64,000 nt of DNA from QHWT01 sp963755695. GTDB lineage: Bacteria; Acidobacteriota; Vicinamibacteria; Vicinamibacterales; 2-12-FULL-66-21. The stretch's first letter is position 1. Each line of letters starts with the position of its first letter. The translations under genes were made by a program, and so were the position numbers. The notes below the pieces were generated by a model. That model did no database searches. It was given only the letters and a program-made list of their open reading frames with translations, and was not told the origin of the DNA. The stretch is from contig CAVWLB010000010.1 in the NCBI GenBank assembly GCA_963755695.1, positions 372,001 through 436,000 on the forward strand. The letters run 5' to 3'. Positions 18,612 through 27,378 of the stretch are shown one piece after another.

Positions 18612-19016
18612 GTGGCTTTCGACGAACGCGCTTTCTTCACCGATAAGGCGGAAACCCGGCAAGGCCGGTATACCTGCCCCAAGTGCCGGCGGACCGGCGA
18701 CTACAGCATCCGGTGGGTCCGGCGATTGAAGAAGGATCGACTTCCGCCCGGCGCCGATGACGTCGATCGGGCGAAGTTCGCAAAACTGCGCAACTATCTG
18801 CTGCGGCTCGACGACGAGGTCACCTGCAAGACCTGCGGCAGGAAATTCGAGATCCCCTCGCAGCAGTCGATGGTATTCGTCGACCAACTGGCCGGTCTGC
18901 CGAACGACGAGGAACTCGAAAAGGAGATTGCGGCCGCCGCGGACCCTTCCGACGAGCCGGCCGAACGAAAGCCTCCGGTCCCGCGGTCCCGACCCAACTC
19001 CAGCGGCTGGAAGTAG
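18612..19016 (+). CDS. Zinc-ribbon protein of unknown function
   Basis: A 134-residue protein from GTG 18612. Two CxxC knuckles, CPKC and CKTC, about 55 residues apart can bind one zinc ion. The rest is charged and probably soluble, with a basic Pro/Ser-rich tail. A -10-like TACCAT ends just 6 bases before the start, and there is no RBS. Zinc ribbons of this size may bind nucleic acid or proteins; nothing in the neighbourhood narrows this. Confidence 0.68.
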   Translation: MAFDERAFFTDKAETRQGRYTCPKCRRTGDYSIRWVRRLKKDRLPPGADDVDRAKFAKLRNYLLRLDDEVTCKTCGRKFEIPSQQSMVFVDQLAGLPNDEELEKEIAAAADPSDEPAERKPPVPRSRPNSSGWK

Positions 19017-19192
19017 CCACTTTAGATTCGACACGCCCGCTGCGCGCTGGCGGTCTTGCCTTTTGTCGATTGCGGATCCGTGCGGAATGGGTTCAATTTG
19101 GCCCGATAACCTGCGAAGTGTGTACGCTATGGCACGCGCGCTCCCAGGTACTTTGAGGTTGAGTGGCGTGTCTGTGAGAAGGAGGCAATGTG

Positions 19193-20125
19193 ATGGCAGC
19201 GCACTCCCCGCGCGAAGTTTTCATCGCGAAACAAGATCCGCTCGTTCCATCGGCTGCGGGTTTACAGGAAAAGGCCGCAACAACTTCACTGCCGTTGCCC
19301 AAAAAATTGATCGAGCTGAGGGATCATCTCGACGCGTACGCCGGAAAGCTGGCGACCTCGCCTGAGGCCCTGCCGGTTCTGGATCTGCCTGGCAGCTTCA
19401 AGTTCTCGGAGGTTGCGGAACTTCCGATCTTTCTCTGGCGTTGGCCGTACGGCTTGTACATTCCCGGCAGCGCGGACTACAAGGAGTACTGGTTCTTCCC
19501 TCCGCCGGCAGGCCAGAACCGCTACAGCCGGGAGTGGGTGCTCGGAAACGGCTCGGGCGCGAACCATGCCTTTGCCGCCACGGGCGACCTGTTCGCCTAC
19601 TCCGCCGCGCGGCCCACCGACCCTCAACTCCGGAGCGAGGCCGGAATAGGGTTCGTATACAAGCCGAGCGCAACGTTGGCGGTATATACGATCGAAGTCT
19701 CGGCTAGTCTGTTGGGACAGAACCGGTACAACGTCAACACTACGGCGCCGGCCGGCGGAACACTTCGCGAGTGGGGCGGTCTGTATACCACGGCGTGGGA
19801 GATCAGTCCGGTTGATGGCAGCCTCTCGCTCGTCCGCCCGTTCGGGCTGGTCACGATGTTCGACGAGGCGTTCCAGAACCTGACGGGCATCCCGATTCAT
19901 GACTGGCCGACGTCACGGATCGTGTCGACCAACATCATGCTCGAAGGAGGTCGTTCGTACTTGATCGGTGTGATCGCCGCCGTTCAGATCGACAATCGCT
20001 GGACGATGACTAACGGCTCGCCAATGCAACAGCTACCGCCAGGTTCCACCTGGAAAGCGTGGTGTTCGATTGCCGGGACGATTCCACAGGTATGGGTCAG
20101 AACGTCGACGATCTACATTCCTTGA
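19193..20125 (+). CDS. Protein of unknown function
   Basis: A 310-residue protein that I do not recognise. AAGGAGG (19179-19185) sits 7 bases before ATG 19193; the GTG at 19190 is too close. There is no signal peptide or membrane segment. After a helical N-terminal part (about 1-65) the protein is rich in aromatic residues and beta-strand-like segments, with runs such as FLWRWPYGLYIPG and YKEYWFFPPP. The centre reads like a beta-sandwich (VYTIEVSASLLGQ, GGRSYLIGVIAAVQI). It could be a self-assembling or carbohydrate-contacting protein, but this is a guess. Confidence 0.72.
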   Translation: MAAHSPREVFIAKQDPLVPSAAGLQEKAATTSLPLPKKLIELRDHLDAYAGKLATSPEALPVLDLPGSFKFSEVAELPIFLWRWPYGLYIPGSADYKEYWFFPPPAGQNRYSREWVLGNGSGANHAFAATGDLFAYSAARPTDPQLRSEAGIGFVYKPSATLAVYTIEVSASLLGQNRYNVNTTAPAGGTLREWGGLYTTAWEISPVDGSLSLVRPFGLVTMFDEAFQNLTGIPIHDWPTSRIVSTNIMLEGGRSYLIGVIAAVQIDNRWTMTNGSPMQQLPPGSTWKAWCSIAGTIPQVWVRTSTIYIP

Positions 20126-20271
20126 CGCGGAAGCAGGCGCCGACGAGACGACCATCAATCTTTGGTCGAATCGAACGGTGCCTTGCCGGCATCTCGACAA
20201 TTCGCGGACGGTGCGCCGCCGGTTGAATCACGCGACGGAAGGGTCGTCGCGAGTGCTACAGTCATTCTGTT

Positions 20272-21756
20272 GTGGCCGCATCGAGTCCACACTCCGCCGC
20301 CGGCAGGTACCCACCTGGGCCTCGCGGCGTGCCCGTGCTCGGCATGATGCCGGCGCTCAGACGCGACCCGCTCGGTGTCTTCCTCGATGCCGCCCGCCGT
20401 TTCGGAGATATTGCCCACCTGAGAGTCGGTCCGCTTCACGGGTTGTTACTCAACGATCCGGATCACATCCGCCACGTGCTGCAGGACAACGCCCGCAATT
20501 ACCACAAGAGCCCGCTGTACGAGAAGGTGAAGGTCGCGGTTGGTGAAGGTCTGCTGACAAGCGAGGGATCGCATTGGTTACGGCAGCGCAGAATGGCGCA
20601 GCCGGCCTTCCATCGGCAGCGCATCAGCGGTCTCGCGGCCGTGATGGCGGAAGCGGCGCAAGAGCTGGCGGCGCGCTGGCAAGCCACTGCGGCACAAGCT
20701 GCACCGATCGACGTTGCGGATGAAATGATGGCGGTCACGCAGCGCATTGTTCTGCGCACGCTCCTCGGCGGAGGGATCAGCGTGCTCGGCGGTGAGTTGG
20801 GCCGCGCCTGGTCGCTCGTCAACCAGCACATCGGCGAGAGCTTCTGGTCGCTGGGGTTGACCGACCGATGGCCCACACCGAAGAACCTGCGGTTTCGCCG
20901 TGCTCTTGCGGTGCTCGATGCGGCGGTGCAACAGATCATCGATGCCCGTCGTCGGACAGACGGCGAGAGCGACGACCTGCTGTCCATGCTGATGTCCGCC
21001 CGGGACGAGGACACCGGCCAGGCAATGACCGACCGGCAACTGCGCGACGAAGTCATGACGCTTCTGCTCGCGGGTCATGAGACAACGTCGTTGGCTCTCG
21101 CGTGGACCTGGTATCTGTTGTCGCAGCATGCTCACGCCCGGCGGCGAATGGAGGAAGAGCTTGATCAGGTGCTCGACGGACGCGTGCCGTCGTTCGGCGA
21201 TCTCGGCAGTCTTCCATACACCCGCATGGTGATTGAGGAAGCGATGCGGCTCTATCCGCCGGCCTGGGGAATTTCCCGAGTGGCCGTGGCATCAGACGAA
21301 ATCGGCGGCTATCAGTTGCCTGTAGGCTGGCTGGTCTTCGTGGTGCCGTTTGTCATGCACCGACACCCACGATACTGGGAGAACCCGGACAGGTTCGATC
21401 CCGAGCGTTTCACGGCCGACCGTTCGGCTGTACGGCCGAAGTTCGTCTACCTGCCGTTTGGCGCCGGACCCCGTCAGTGCATCGGGAACCAGTTTGCAAC
21501 CATCGAGGCGCACCTGGTTCTGGCCACGCTCGCACAGCGGTATCGGCTCGAGACGATCGCAGGACACCGAGTCGAGCCTTGGCCGCTCGTCACCCTTCGA
21601 CCGCGACATGGAATCAGGATGCGAGTGTACCTCGCGTCGGTCTTCGACCTCGTCGGCCGCGTGACGCATCAGCTCGCACAGCCGGCCGTGCTGGAACTGA
21701 TCGCGCAAGTGCTCCGGAGTTGTAGAATCACCTGTACGGTGAAGGAGCTTCCATGA
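20272..21756 (+). CDS. Cytochrome P450
   Basis: A 494-residue monooxygenase. The I-helix reads LLAGHETTS, the K-helix ExxR is EEAMR, PERF follows, and the heme-binding loop is FGAGPRQCIG with the ligand cysteine at about residue 403. The N-terminus PPGPRGVPVLG resembles the proline hinge of membrane-type P450s, yet no anchor helix precedes it, so it should be soluble. The C-terminus runs about 91 residues past the heme cysteine, 30-40 more than usual. The stop codon overlaps the next start (ATGA), so it is translationally coupled to the molybdenum hydroxylase small subunit. Class and substrate are not determinable; the electron donor is not in the window. Confidence 0.92.
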   Translation: MAASSPHSAAGRYPPGPRGVPVLGMMPALRRDPLGVFLDAARRFGDIAHLRVGPLHGLLLNDPDHIRHVLQDNARNYHKSPLYEKVKVAVGEGLLTSEGSHWLRQRRMAQPAFHRQRISGLAAVMAEAAQELAARWQATAAQAAPIDVADEMMAVTQRIVLRTLLGGGISVLGGELGRAWSLVNQHIGESFWSLGLTDRWPTPKNLRFRRALAVLDAAVQQIIDARRRTDGESDDLLSMLMSARDEDTGQAMTDRQLRDEVMTLLLAGHETTSLALAWTWYLLSQHAHARRRMEEELDQVLDGRVPSFGDLGSLPYTRMVIEEAMRLYPPAWGISRVAVASDEIGGYQLPVGWLVFVVPFVMHRHPRYWENPDRFDPERFTADRSAVRPKFVYLPFGAGPRQCIGNQFATIEAHLVLATLAQRYRLETIAGHRVEPWPLVTLRPRHGIRMRVYLASVFDLVGRVTHQLAQPAVLELIAQVLRSCRITCTVKELP

Positions 21757-22358
21757 GCAAGAAGCAGAACGACGGCGTCTCCCGCAGACAGTTCCTGAAA
21801 GGCTCGGCGCTCACTGCCGCCGGGACCACGATCCTCAACTCCGGATTGCTCGCGCAGTCGGGAAGCCCCACCAGCGATGCGGTCGGCCCCGGCCCGGTTC
21901 CCGTCACCATGCGGATCAACGGTAAGGATCTCCAACTCTCGGTCGAACCGCGGACGACGCTCGCCGATGCACTTCGTGACACGCTCCATCTGACCGGGAC
22001 CAAGATCGTCTGCGATCGTGGCGCGTGTTCTGCCTGCACCGTCTGGCTCGACGGCCTGCCGGTCAACTCCTGCCTCACGTTCGCGCTCGACGTTGGCAAG
22101 CGCGAGGTGACCACGATCGAGGGACTCGGGACCCCCGACCACATGCATCCCGTGCAGGCTGCTTTCGTCGAATACGATGCCGCGCAGTGTGGCTACTGCA
22201 CGCCTGGCATGGTGATGAGCACTGCCGCGCTCCTGAAATCGAATCCAAGCGCGACGCTCGACGACGTGCGGCATGCGGTCAGCGGCAACCTGTGTCGGTG
22301 CGGCACGTATCCGAAGGTTTTTGAAGCGGCTCTCGCGGCTGCACGGAAGGGAGCCTGA
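21753..22358 (+). CDS. Tat-exported [2Fe-2S] small subunit of a molybdenum hydroxylase (PaoA-like)
   Basis: A 201-residue subunit with a twin-arginine signal (SRRQFLKG, then a hydrophobic stretch). The plant-type cluster is formed by CDRGACSACTVW plus a later Cys in NSC, and the second cluster by CGYCTPG and CRCGTYP, as in xanthine dehydrogenase-family small subunits. In E. coli PaoABC (YagTSR) a Tat-signalled small subunit carries the whole enzyme into the periplasm; the same is likely here. GAAGGAG precedes ATG 21753. The gene order small-large-medium differs from the E. coli small-medium-large. Confidence 0.92.
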   Translation: MSKKQNDGVSRRQFLKGSALTAAGTTILNSGLLAQSGSPTSDAVGPGPVPVTMRINGKDLQLSVEPRTTLADALRDTLHLTGTKIVCDRGACSACTVWLDGLPVNSCLTFALDVGKREVTTIEGLGTPDHMHPVQAAFVEYDAAQCGYCTPGMVMSTAALLKSNPSATLDDVRHAVSGNLCRCGTYPKVFEAALAAARKGA

Positions 22359-22360
22359 AC

Positions 22361-24758
22361 ATGTCCCCGGCCAATCAAGAACAGCAGGAAAAAAAGCAGG
22401 CCAAGGAAGAACCTCGCGCGGTGAAGCGAACGGCGCAGGACCAGGCGGCCGGCGAAAAGCCGGGCACACGCAAGGAATCGGTGTATTTCGGCATTTCGGG
22501 TGCCGAACCGCTCAGCAGAATTGAGCGGACCGTTCCCGCTGACGAGCCGCCAGCGCTTGCTCCGAACGATCAACTCAAGCACATCGGCCGCCGCGTTCCT
22601 CGCCAGGATGGCCGCTTCAAGACGACCGGCGCCGCGAAGTACCCGAGCGACACGCATCTGCCGAACATGCTGTACGGCAAGTTCCTGAGTTCGAGCGTAC
22701 CGCATGCGCGGGTGACGTCGGTCGACACGTCTCGCGCCGAGAAACATCCCGGCGTGAAAGCGGTGCATGTGATCGAGAACGATCTGCTGAGCGCGCAGGT
22801 GCTCGACAAGACGAAAGAGGTTCAATCGAAGTACCCGGTGATCCGATATTCGGGTCAGCCGATCGCCGCGGTTGCGGCAACCTCTCAACAGGCCGCGGAG
22901 CAGGCGGTCAGCCTGATCAAGGTGCAGTACCGAGGAACTCCCGTTCGTACTTGTCGCGGATGAAGCACGGAAGCCGTCCGCTCCCAAGGTCTTTCCCGCC
23001 CCCGCCGCACAGGCCGAATCCGAAGGCGGTGGTGGTGGGGGCGCGAAGGTGCCACAGATCGGGAACGTTCGTGGGCCCGAACGGAAGGACACGGGTGACG
23101 TCGAGAAGGGCTTTGCCGCGGCCGACGTGACTGTCGAAGGAGAGTTTCGGACGCAGGTCCAGACCCACTCGGCACTGGAGACGCACGGGGTCGTCGCCGA
23201 CTGGAAGCCGGAGATGCTCACCGTTCATGCGTCGACCCAGAGCACGTCGAGCGTGCGCGACGAACTTGCCGCGATCTTCAAACTTCCAAAGAGCAAGGTT
23301 CGCGTCCTGACCGAGTACATGGGCGGCGGCTTCGGCGCGAAGTTCGGCGCCGGCAACGTAGGTGCGGTTGCCGTTCACCTCTCCAAGAAAGCGGGCGCGC
23401 CGGTCAAGCTTTTCTCCGACCGCAAGGAAGAGCACTGGACTGGTGGAAACCGACCCGACTCGCAACAGCGCATCAAGATCGGCGCGACGAAAGACGGCAA
23501 GCTCCAGGCAATCGAGTTCACCAGCTATGGCACCGCGGGCGTGGGGACCGGCGCCGGAACCGCCGGGCCATCGCAGAACATGTACAAGTGCGCCAACCTG
23601 AAGACCGAGGAATACGACGTCTTCACCAACGCGAGTCCAGGCACGGCGTTCCGCGCGCCGGGACATCCGCCGGGCTGTTTCGCGCTCGAGCAGGCGATGG
23701 ACGAACTGGCCGAGAAACTCGGCATGGATCCGGTCGCCCTGCGGGACTTGAACGACGAGAGTGCCCAGCGTCGCGAGGAGCGCCGGATCGGGGCCGAACG
23801 ATTTGGCTGGAAGGAGAAATTCCGGAAACCAAACAGCGATTCTGCCGCCATCAAGCACGGCGTGGGCTTCGCTCAGGCCGTCTGGTATCGCATCGTCAAT
23901 ATGGACTCCGGCGTCGAGGTCCGCATCAATCGAGACGGTTCGGTGGAGGCGCTTTCGGCGGTTCAGGACATCGGGGGCGGTATCAAGACGGTGATCGCTC
24001 AGGTCGTGGCCGAGGAACTGGGAATCGAGCCGAGGAGTGTTCAGGTCACAATCGGCGATACCGTATCGCCGCCTGGGCCGCCGTCGGGCGGCAGCATGAC
24101 CACCACGTCGATCACTCCCGCGGTCCGCAATGCGGCATACAAGGCCAAGCAGCAGCTGATCGATCAGGTGAAACCGGCGCTCAAGGGGGCAGATCCGGGG
24201 TCGTTGAGTCTCAGGCAGCTCGCGAGCAAGCTGCCAATCGAGATGGTGAGCGCCACCGCGCGAAGAAGCCCGGAGTACGGCAAGCGCGAGGGCGTCTTCC
24301 TCGGCGGCGTGCAGTTCGCTCAGGTGACGGTCGACACCGAAACCGGGATCGTCAAGGTCGAGCACGTCCTCGCCGTACACGATTGCGGACGGCCGATGAA
24401 CCTTCTTCAGCTCGAAAGTCAGGTGAACGGTGGCATCCTGCAGGGCATCTCGTACGCGCTCTACGAGAATCGGCGCCTCGACCGCAACACCGGGATCATG
24501 GTGAACCCGAACCTCGAACAGTACAAGATTCTGGGATCTAAGGAGACGCCGACGATCGACGTCCATTTCATCGAGCACTACCTGGCGAGGAGTTCCACCG
24601 ACGCGGGAGGAATTGGCGAACCGGCAACGATTCCGACGGCCGCCGCAATCGCCAACGCGTTCTACAACGCGACCGGCGCCCGCATTCGCGAGCTGCCGAT
24701 GACCCCTGCGCGCGTACTGACCGCGCTCGGTAGCTTGCGGCAAGGAGCGACAGCATGA
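22361..24758 (+). pseudogene. Molybdopterin-binding large subunit (xanthine/aldehyde dehydrogenase family), one frameshift
   Basis: The catalytic subunit of the hydroxylase, about 798 residues once the frame is restored. The first frame (22361-22963) includes the IGRRVPRQDGRFKTTGAAKY opening and the GQPIAAVAA segment. The second frame (to 24758) has MGGGFGAKFG, AFRAPGHPPG and the C-terminal GGIGEPAT with the conserved catalytic Glu. The shift is at 22931, where one extra C stands between TAC and GAG; deleting it reconnects LVADEARKP. With intact neighbours on both sides, a sequence error is at least as likely as a real mutation. AAGGGAG precedes the start, and the stop overlaps the next ATG by 4 bases. 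Confidence 0.86.
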
Positions 24759-25711
24759 TCGCCAACTTCCAGTGGCAGGACGCTCGCAGCGTTCAGGACG
24801 CGATCGCCCAGCTCGACGCCAAGACCATGGTCAAAGCCGGCGGCATCGACGTAATGGACCGCCTCAAGGAAGGGCTCGACTCGCCAGCCAAGCTGGTCAA
24901 CATCCGCACGATCCCGGGTCTGGATCAGATCCGTGAAGATGCCACCGGCCTCCATATCGGGCCGATGGTGACCCTCGATCAGCTGGACAAGAACGAGATC
25001 GTTCGCGCACGTTACACCGCTCTGGCCGATGCCGCCGGCCACGCTGCGACGCCTCATATCCGCAACGTTGCGACGGTCGGCGGAAACATCCTGCAGCGGC
25101 CGCGCTGCTGGTACTTCCGCAATGAGCAGTTCCATTGCCTGAAGAAGGGCGGTGATCAATGCTTCGCGCAGTCCGGGGAGAATGATTACCACGCTATCTT
25201 CGGCAACCAGGTCTGCGCGATCGTTCATCCTTCAGCCGTCGCCGTTGCCCTGCTTGCCCTGGACGCGAGTTTCGAGATCACCGGCAAACGTGGCCAGAGG
25301 CAGCTGCCGAGCGAACAGTTCTTCGTCCGCCCGGACGAAGACGTGCACCGAGAGAACAATCTGGCTGCCGATGAACTGCTCACCGCAATCAACATTCCGA
25401 AGCCTGCAGCTGGAAGCCGCTCGGCGTACCTGAAAATCGGCGAGAAGGAATCGTTCGACTGGCCGATTGCCGAAGTCGCGGTCGTCCTGGGCGAGAAGCC
25501 GGCCGTCGTCCTCGGGGCAGCCGCACCGGTTCCATGGCGCGCTGCCGCGGCTGAACGCCTGCTTGCCGGTAGTGCGATCACCGAAGAGACGGCGCGGGCT
25601 GCGGCCAAGGCGGCACTTCAGGGAGCGACTCCGCTGGCCAACAACGGCTACAAGCTGCCGATTTTCGAGACCGTCGTTCGCCGGACGATCCTGGCGGCGG
25701 CGCGGGCCTGA
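24755..25711 (+). CDS. FAD-binding medium subunit with probable [4Fe-4S] insert (PaoB-like)
   Basis: A 318-residue subunit. The FAD domain shows VKAGGIDV near the N-terminus and ATVGGNILQRPRCWYFRN, the classic diphosphate-binding loop. The following CWYFRN...HCLKKGGDQC cysteines form an insert like that which holds a [4Fe-4S] cluster in E. coli PaoB; a fourth Cys occurs at QVCAIVHPS. The subunit would relay electrons from the iron-sulfur subunit to FAD. It overlaps the previous gene by ATGA with AAGGAG upstream. Confidence 0.9.
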   Translation: MIANFQWQDARSVQDAIAQLDAKTMVKAGGIDVMDRLKEGLDSPAKLVNIRTIPGLDQIREDATGLHIGPMVTLDQLDKNEIVRARYTALADAAGHAATPHIRNVATVGGNILQRPRCWYFRNEQFHCLKKGGDQCFAQSGENDYHAIFGNQVCAIVHPSAVAVALLALDASFEITGKRGQRQLPSEQFFVRPDEDVHRENNLAADELLTAINIPKPAAGSRSAYLKIGEKESFDWPIAEVAVVLGEKPAVVLGAAAPVPWRAAAAERLLAGSAITEETARAAAKAALQGATPLANNGYKLPIFETVVRRTILAAARA

Positions 25712-25722
25712 CGGAGTCCTCG

Positions 25723-25971
25723 ATGCGCGAATTCATGGACGAGGATGAAGCGACAGTAGAGACCGAGTTGCCGCACGTGTGCGAGATGCTGCGTACGAAG
25801 AACGCGTTCGGCAACCATATCGGATACCGTCCATGGCAGAAGGGTGAGAGCTCGACGGCGGTCTACTGGTGCCTTCACACCATGACGACGGTTGGACCCG
25901 ACGATCGGCTGGTTCATCCGCACACGTGCTGTGCCGGCCGCGCCTGCTTTCACGACGAGAACGACGACTGA
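25723..25971 (+). CDS. Small Cys/His-rich protein, last gene of the P450-Pao operon
   Basis: An 82-residue acidic protein 11 bases after the FAD subunit, with GGAG shortly upstream. It has Cys residues in PHVCEML, YWCLHTM, HTCCAGRAC and several His, enough for a metal or cluster site. It is not recognised; a maturation or redox accessory role is suggested only by position and composition. Confidence 0.6.
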   Translation: MREFMDEDEATVETELPHVCEMLRTKNAFGNHIGYRPWQKGESSTAVYWCLHTMTTVGPDDRLVHPHTCCAGRACFHDENDD

Positions 25972-26057
25972 TCGTTTCCCGAACCAGCATCGAGCCCGAA
26001 CGGTATCGACGCGTGCTCTGGATCCAAACGCATCCCATGATGAACCGGAGGGCGGTA

Positions 26058-26831
26058 ATGAGAAACAAGCTGCCGTTTCTGGGTGCGGTGCTCGTGCTGC
26101 TGTTCATCTGTTCGCGGAGTGCCTCGGCCGACCCGATCATTGTCAACTTTGACGTGACCGTCGGATTCGCTCAGGGGCAACTCGAAGACATCTTCGGCGT
26201 TCCGATCGATGTCGGCGATCTGCTGCACGGAAGCTTCTCTTACGATCCGGCCGCGACGGATCGCAACCCCTTCCCAAACTTCGGTTCTTACGATGGCAGC
26301 GGGCAGACGCTGCAGGTCGAATCGGGGACCGGCTTGACGCTGCCGATCGAGAGCCTTTTCGTGTTCGACAACGCATTGTGCGACGACGACCCGAACGGTT
26401 GCGATACGTTCGCCGCGGCTGCGAACACGCAAGGGTTCCCCGGATTCTCCGTCATTCAGATTCAAGCAGGCCTGAGCGCCCCTGGAAACAAGCGTCAGGG
26501 TGACACCCTGCCCCAGAGCCTCGACGAAATCGCCTCTGTCTATGGACCCGGCTTGTTCACGTTGCAGGCCTTGGCAAACGGGTCGGATGACTTCTCGCAC
26601 CTGCTCGACGGAACGCTGCGGCTGCGACAGACCTCCGAGCCTGTGCCGGAACCTTCGACACTGCTATTGATCGGCACCAGCGCGGGCCTGATCCTGCGCA
26701 GCCGCATCCGGAAATCACGCACCTTGGCCGAGGAGGACCGCTTCAGCACCGCGGCATGCGGCGGGCTGGCAGACCTGCTGCCAGCCTCCCCGGGTGTTAC
26801 TTTTCGAGCTCCTTCACAGGAAACTTCTTGA
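26058..26831 (+). CDS. PEP-CTERM protein with an unusual C-terminal tail
   Basis: A 257-residue exported protein. GGAGGG is 5 bases before ATG 26058. The signal peptide ends near ASA-DP. The body has two cysteines (ALCDDDPNGCD), probably bridged. The sorting signal VPEPSTLLLIG, hydrophobic stretch and basic cluster SRIRKSR end at about residue 220, but the frame runs a further 35 or so residues with no stop. Normal PEP-CTERM proteins stop directly after the basic cluster, so this tail may reflect a lost stop codon. The 3' end overlaps the convergent DUF4136 gene by 35 bases. Confidence 0.82.
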   Translation: MRNKLPFLGAVLVLLFICSRSASADPIIVNFDVTVGFAQGQLEDIFGVPIDVGDLLHGSFSYDPAATDRNPFPNFGSYDGSGQTLQVESGTGLTLPIESLFVFDNALCDDDPNGCDTFAAAANTQGFPGFSVIQIQAGLSAPGNKRQGDTLPQSLDEIASVYGPGLFTLQALANGSDDFSHLLDGTLRLRQTSEPVPEPSTLLLIGTSAGLILRSRIRKSRTLAEEDRFSTAACGGLADLLPASPGVTFRAPSQETS

Positions 26832-27378
26832 ACGCCTTGTCAATCGACTTGGTGACCTGCTTGTCCAGGTCCTTCCCGACATCGTCGGTCACCCGGGCGC
26901 GGTAGACCAGCGCACCGGTGTCTCGCTCCCTGACGTCGACGTTCAAAGCTTCCTCGAGATATGGACTCGTCCAGACGTCACCATAGTAGTAGGGCGCTCC
27001 CCAGTATCCATATCTGAACGGACCGCCCCGGTAGGCCCAGCGTCCGCGCCAGTAGCCGGCGTAGGGCCAGCCCCTGCTCAAGATCGAGACGCGTTCGGTG
27101 TCACGGCCGGAAACCCGGACCACGAGGTTCGCGGCAGTGTCGGAGGGTTCCAGACCGCGCGACACGAGCTCGCTGGTGACCGCATCGCGGATGCGGTTTT
27201 CGGCGAGCGTGTTGTGTTCATCGATCGAACCGTCGGGTCGAACCAGCTTTCCGATTTCGACGTTGAACGTCCGGTACTTGCTGAAGTCCTTGTGGCGGTC
27301 GTAATCGACGCGAACTTCTGCCGTGGCGACCGCCGGCAAGGCCACGAGCCAGGATATGAGGACAACCTTACCCAACAT
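26797..27378 (-). CDS. DUF4136 domain exported protein
   Basis: A 193-residue protein with a signal peptide (about 1-20, ending ATA-EV). The mature start VRVDYDRHKDFSKYRTF and the end ARVTDDVGKDLDKQVTKSIDKAFKKFP are typical of DUF4136, a family of exported, often lipidated proteins of unknown role. A Tyr/Gly/Trp-rich centre (GYWRGRWAYRGGPFRYGYWG) is also usual for the family. It starts inside the last codons of the kinase-TPR gene on the same strand. Confidence 0.85.
   Translation of the reverse strand: MLGKVVLISWLVALPAVATAEVRVDYDRHKDFSKYRTFNVEIGKLVRPDGSIDEHNTLAENRIRDAVTSELVSRGLEPSDTAANLVVRVSGRDTERVSILSRGWPYAGYWRGRWAYRGGPFRYGYWGAPYYYGDVWTSPYLEEALNVDVRERDTGALVYRARVTDDVGKDLDKQVTKSIDKAFKKFPVKELEK

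Noticed and set aside
22917..24743. 608-codon minus-strand frame over the molybdenum large subunit
   Set aside because: It is antisense to a domain-complete hydroxylase subunit and has no recognisable motif.
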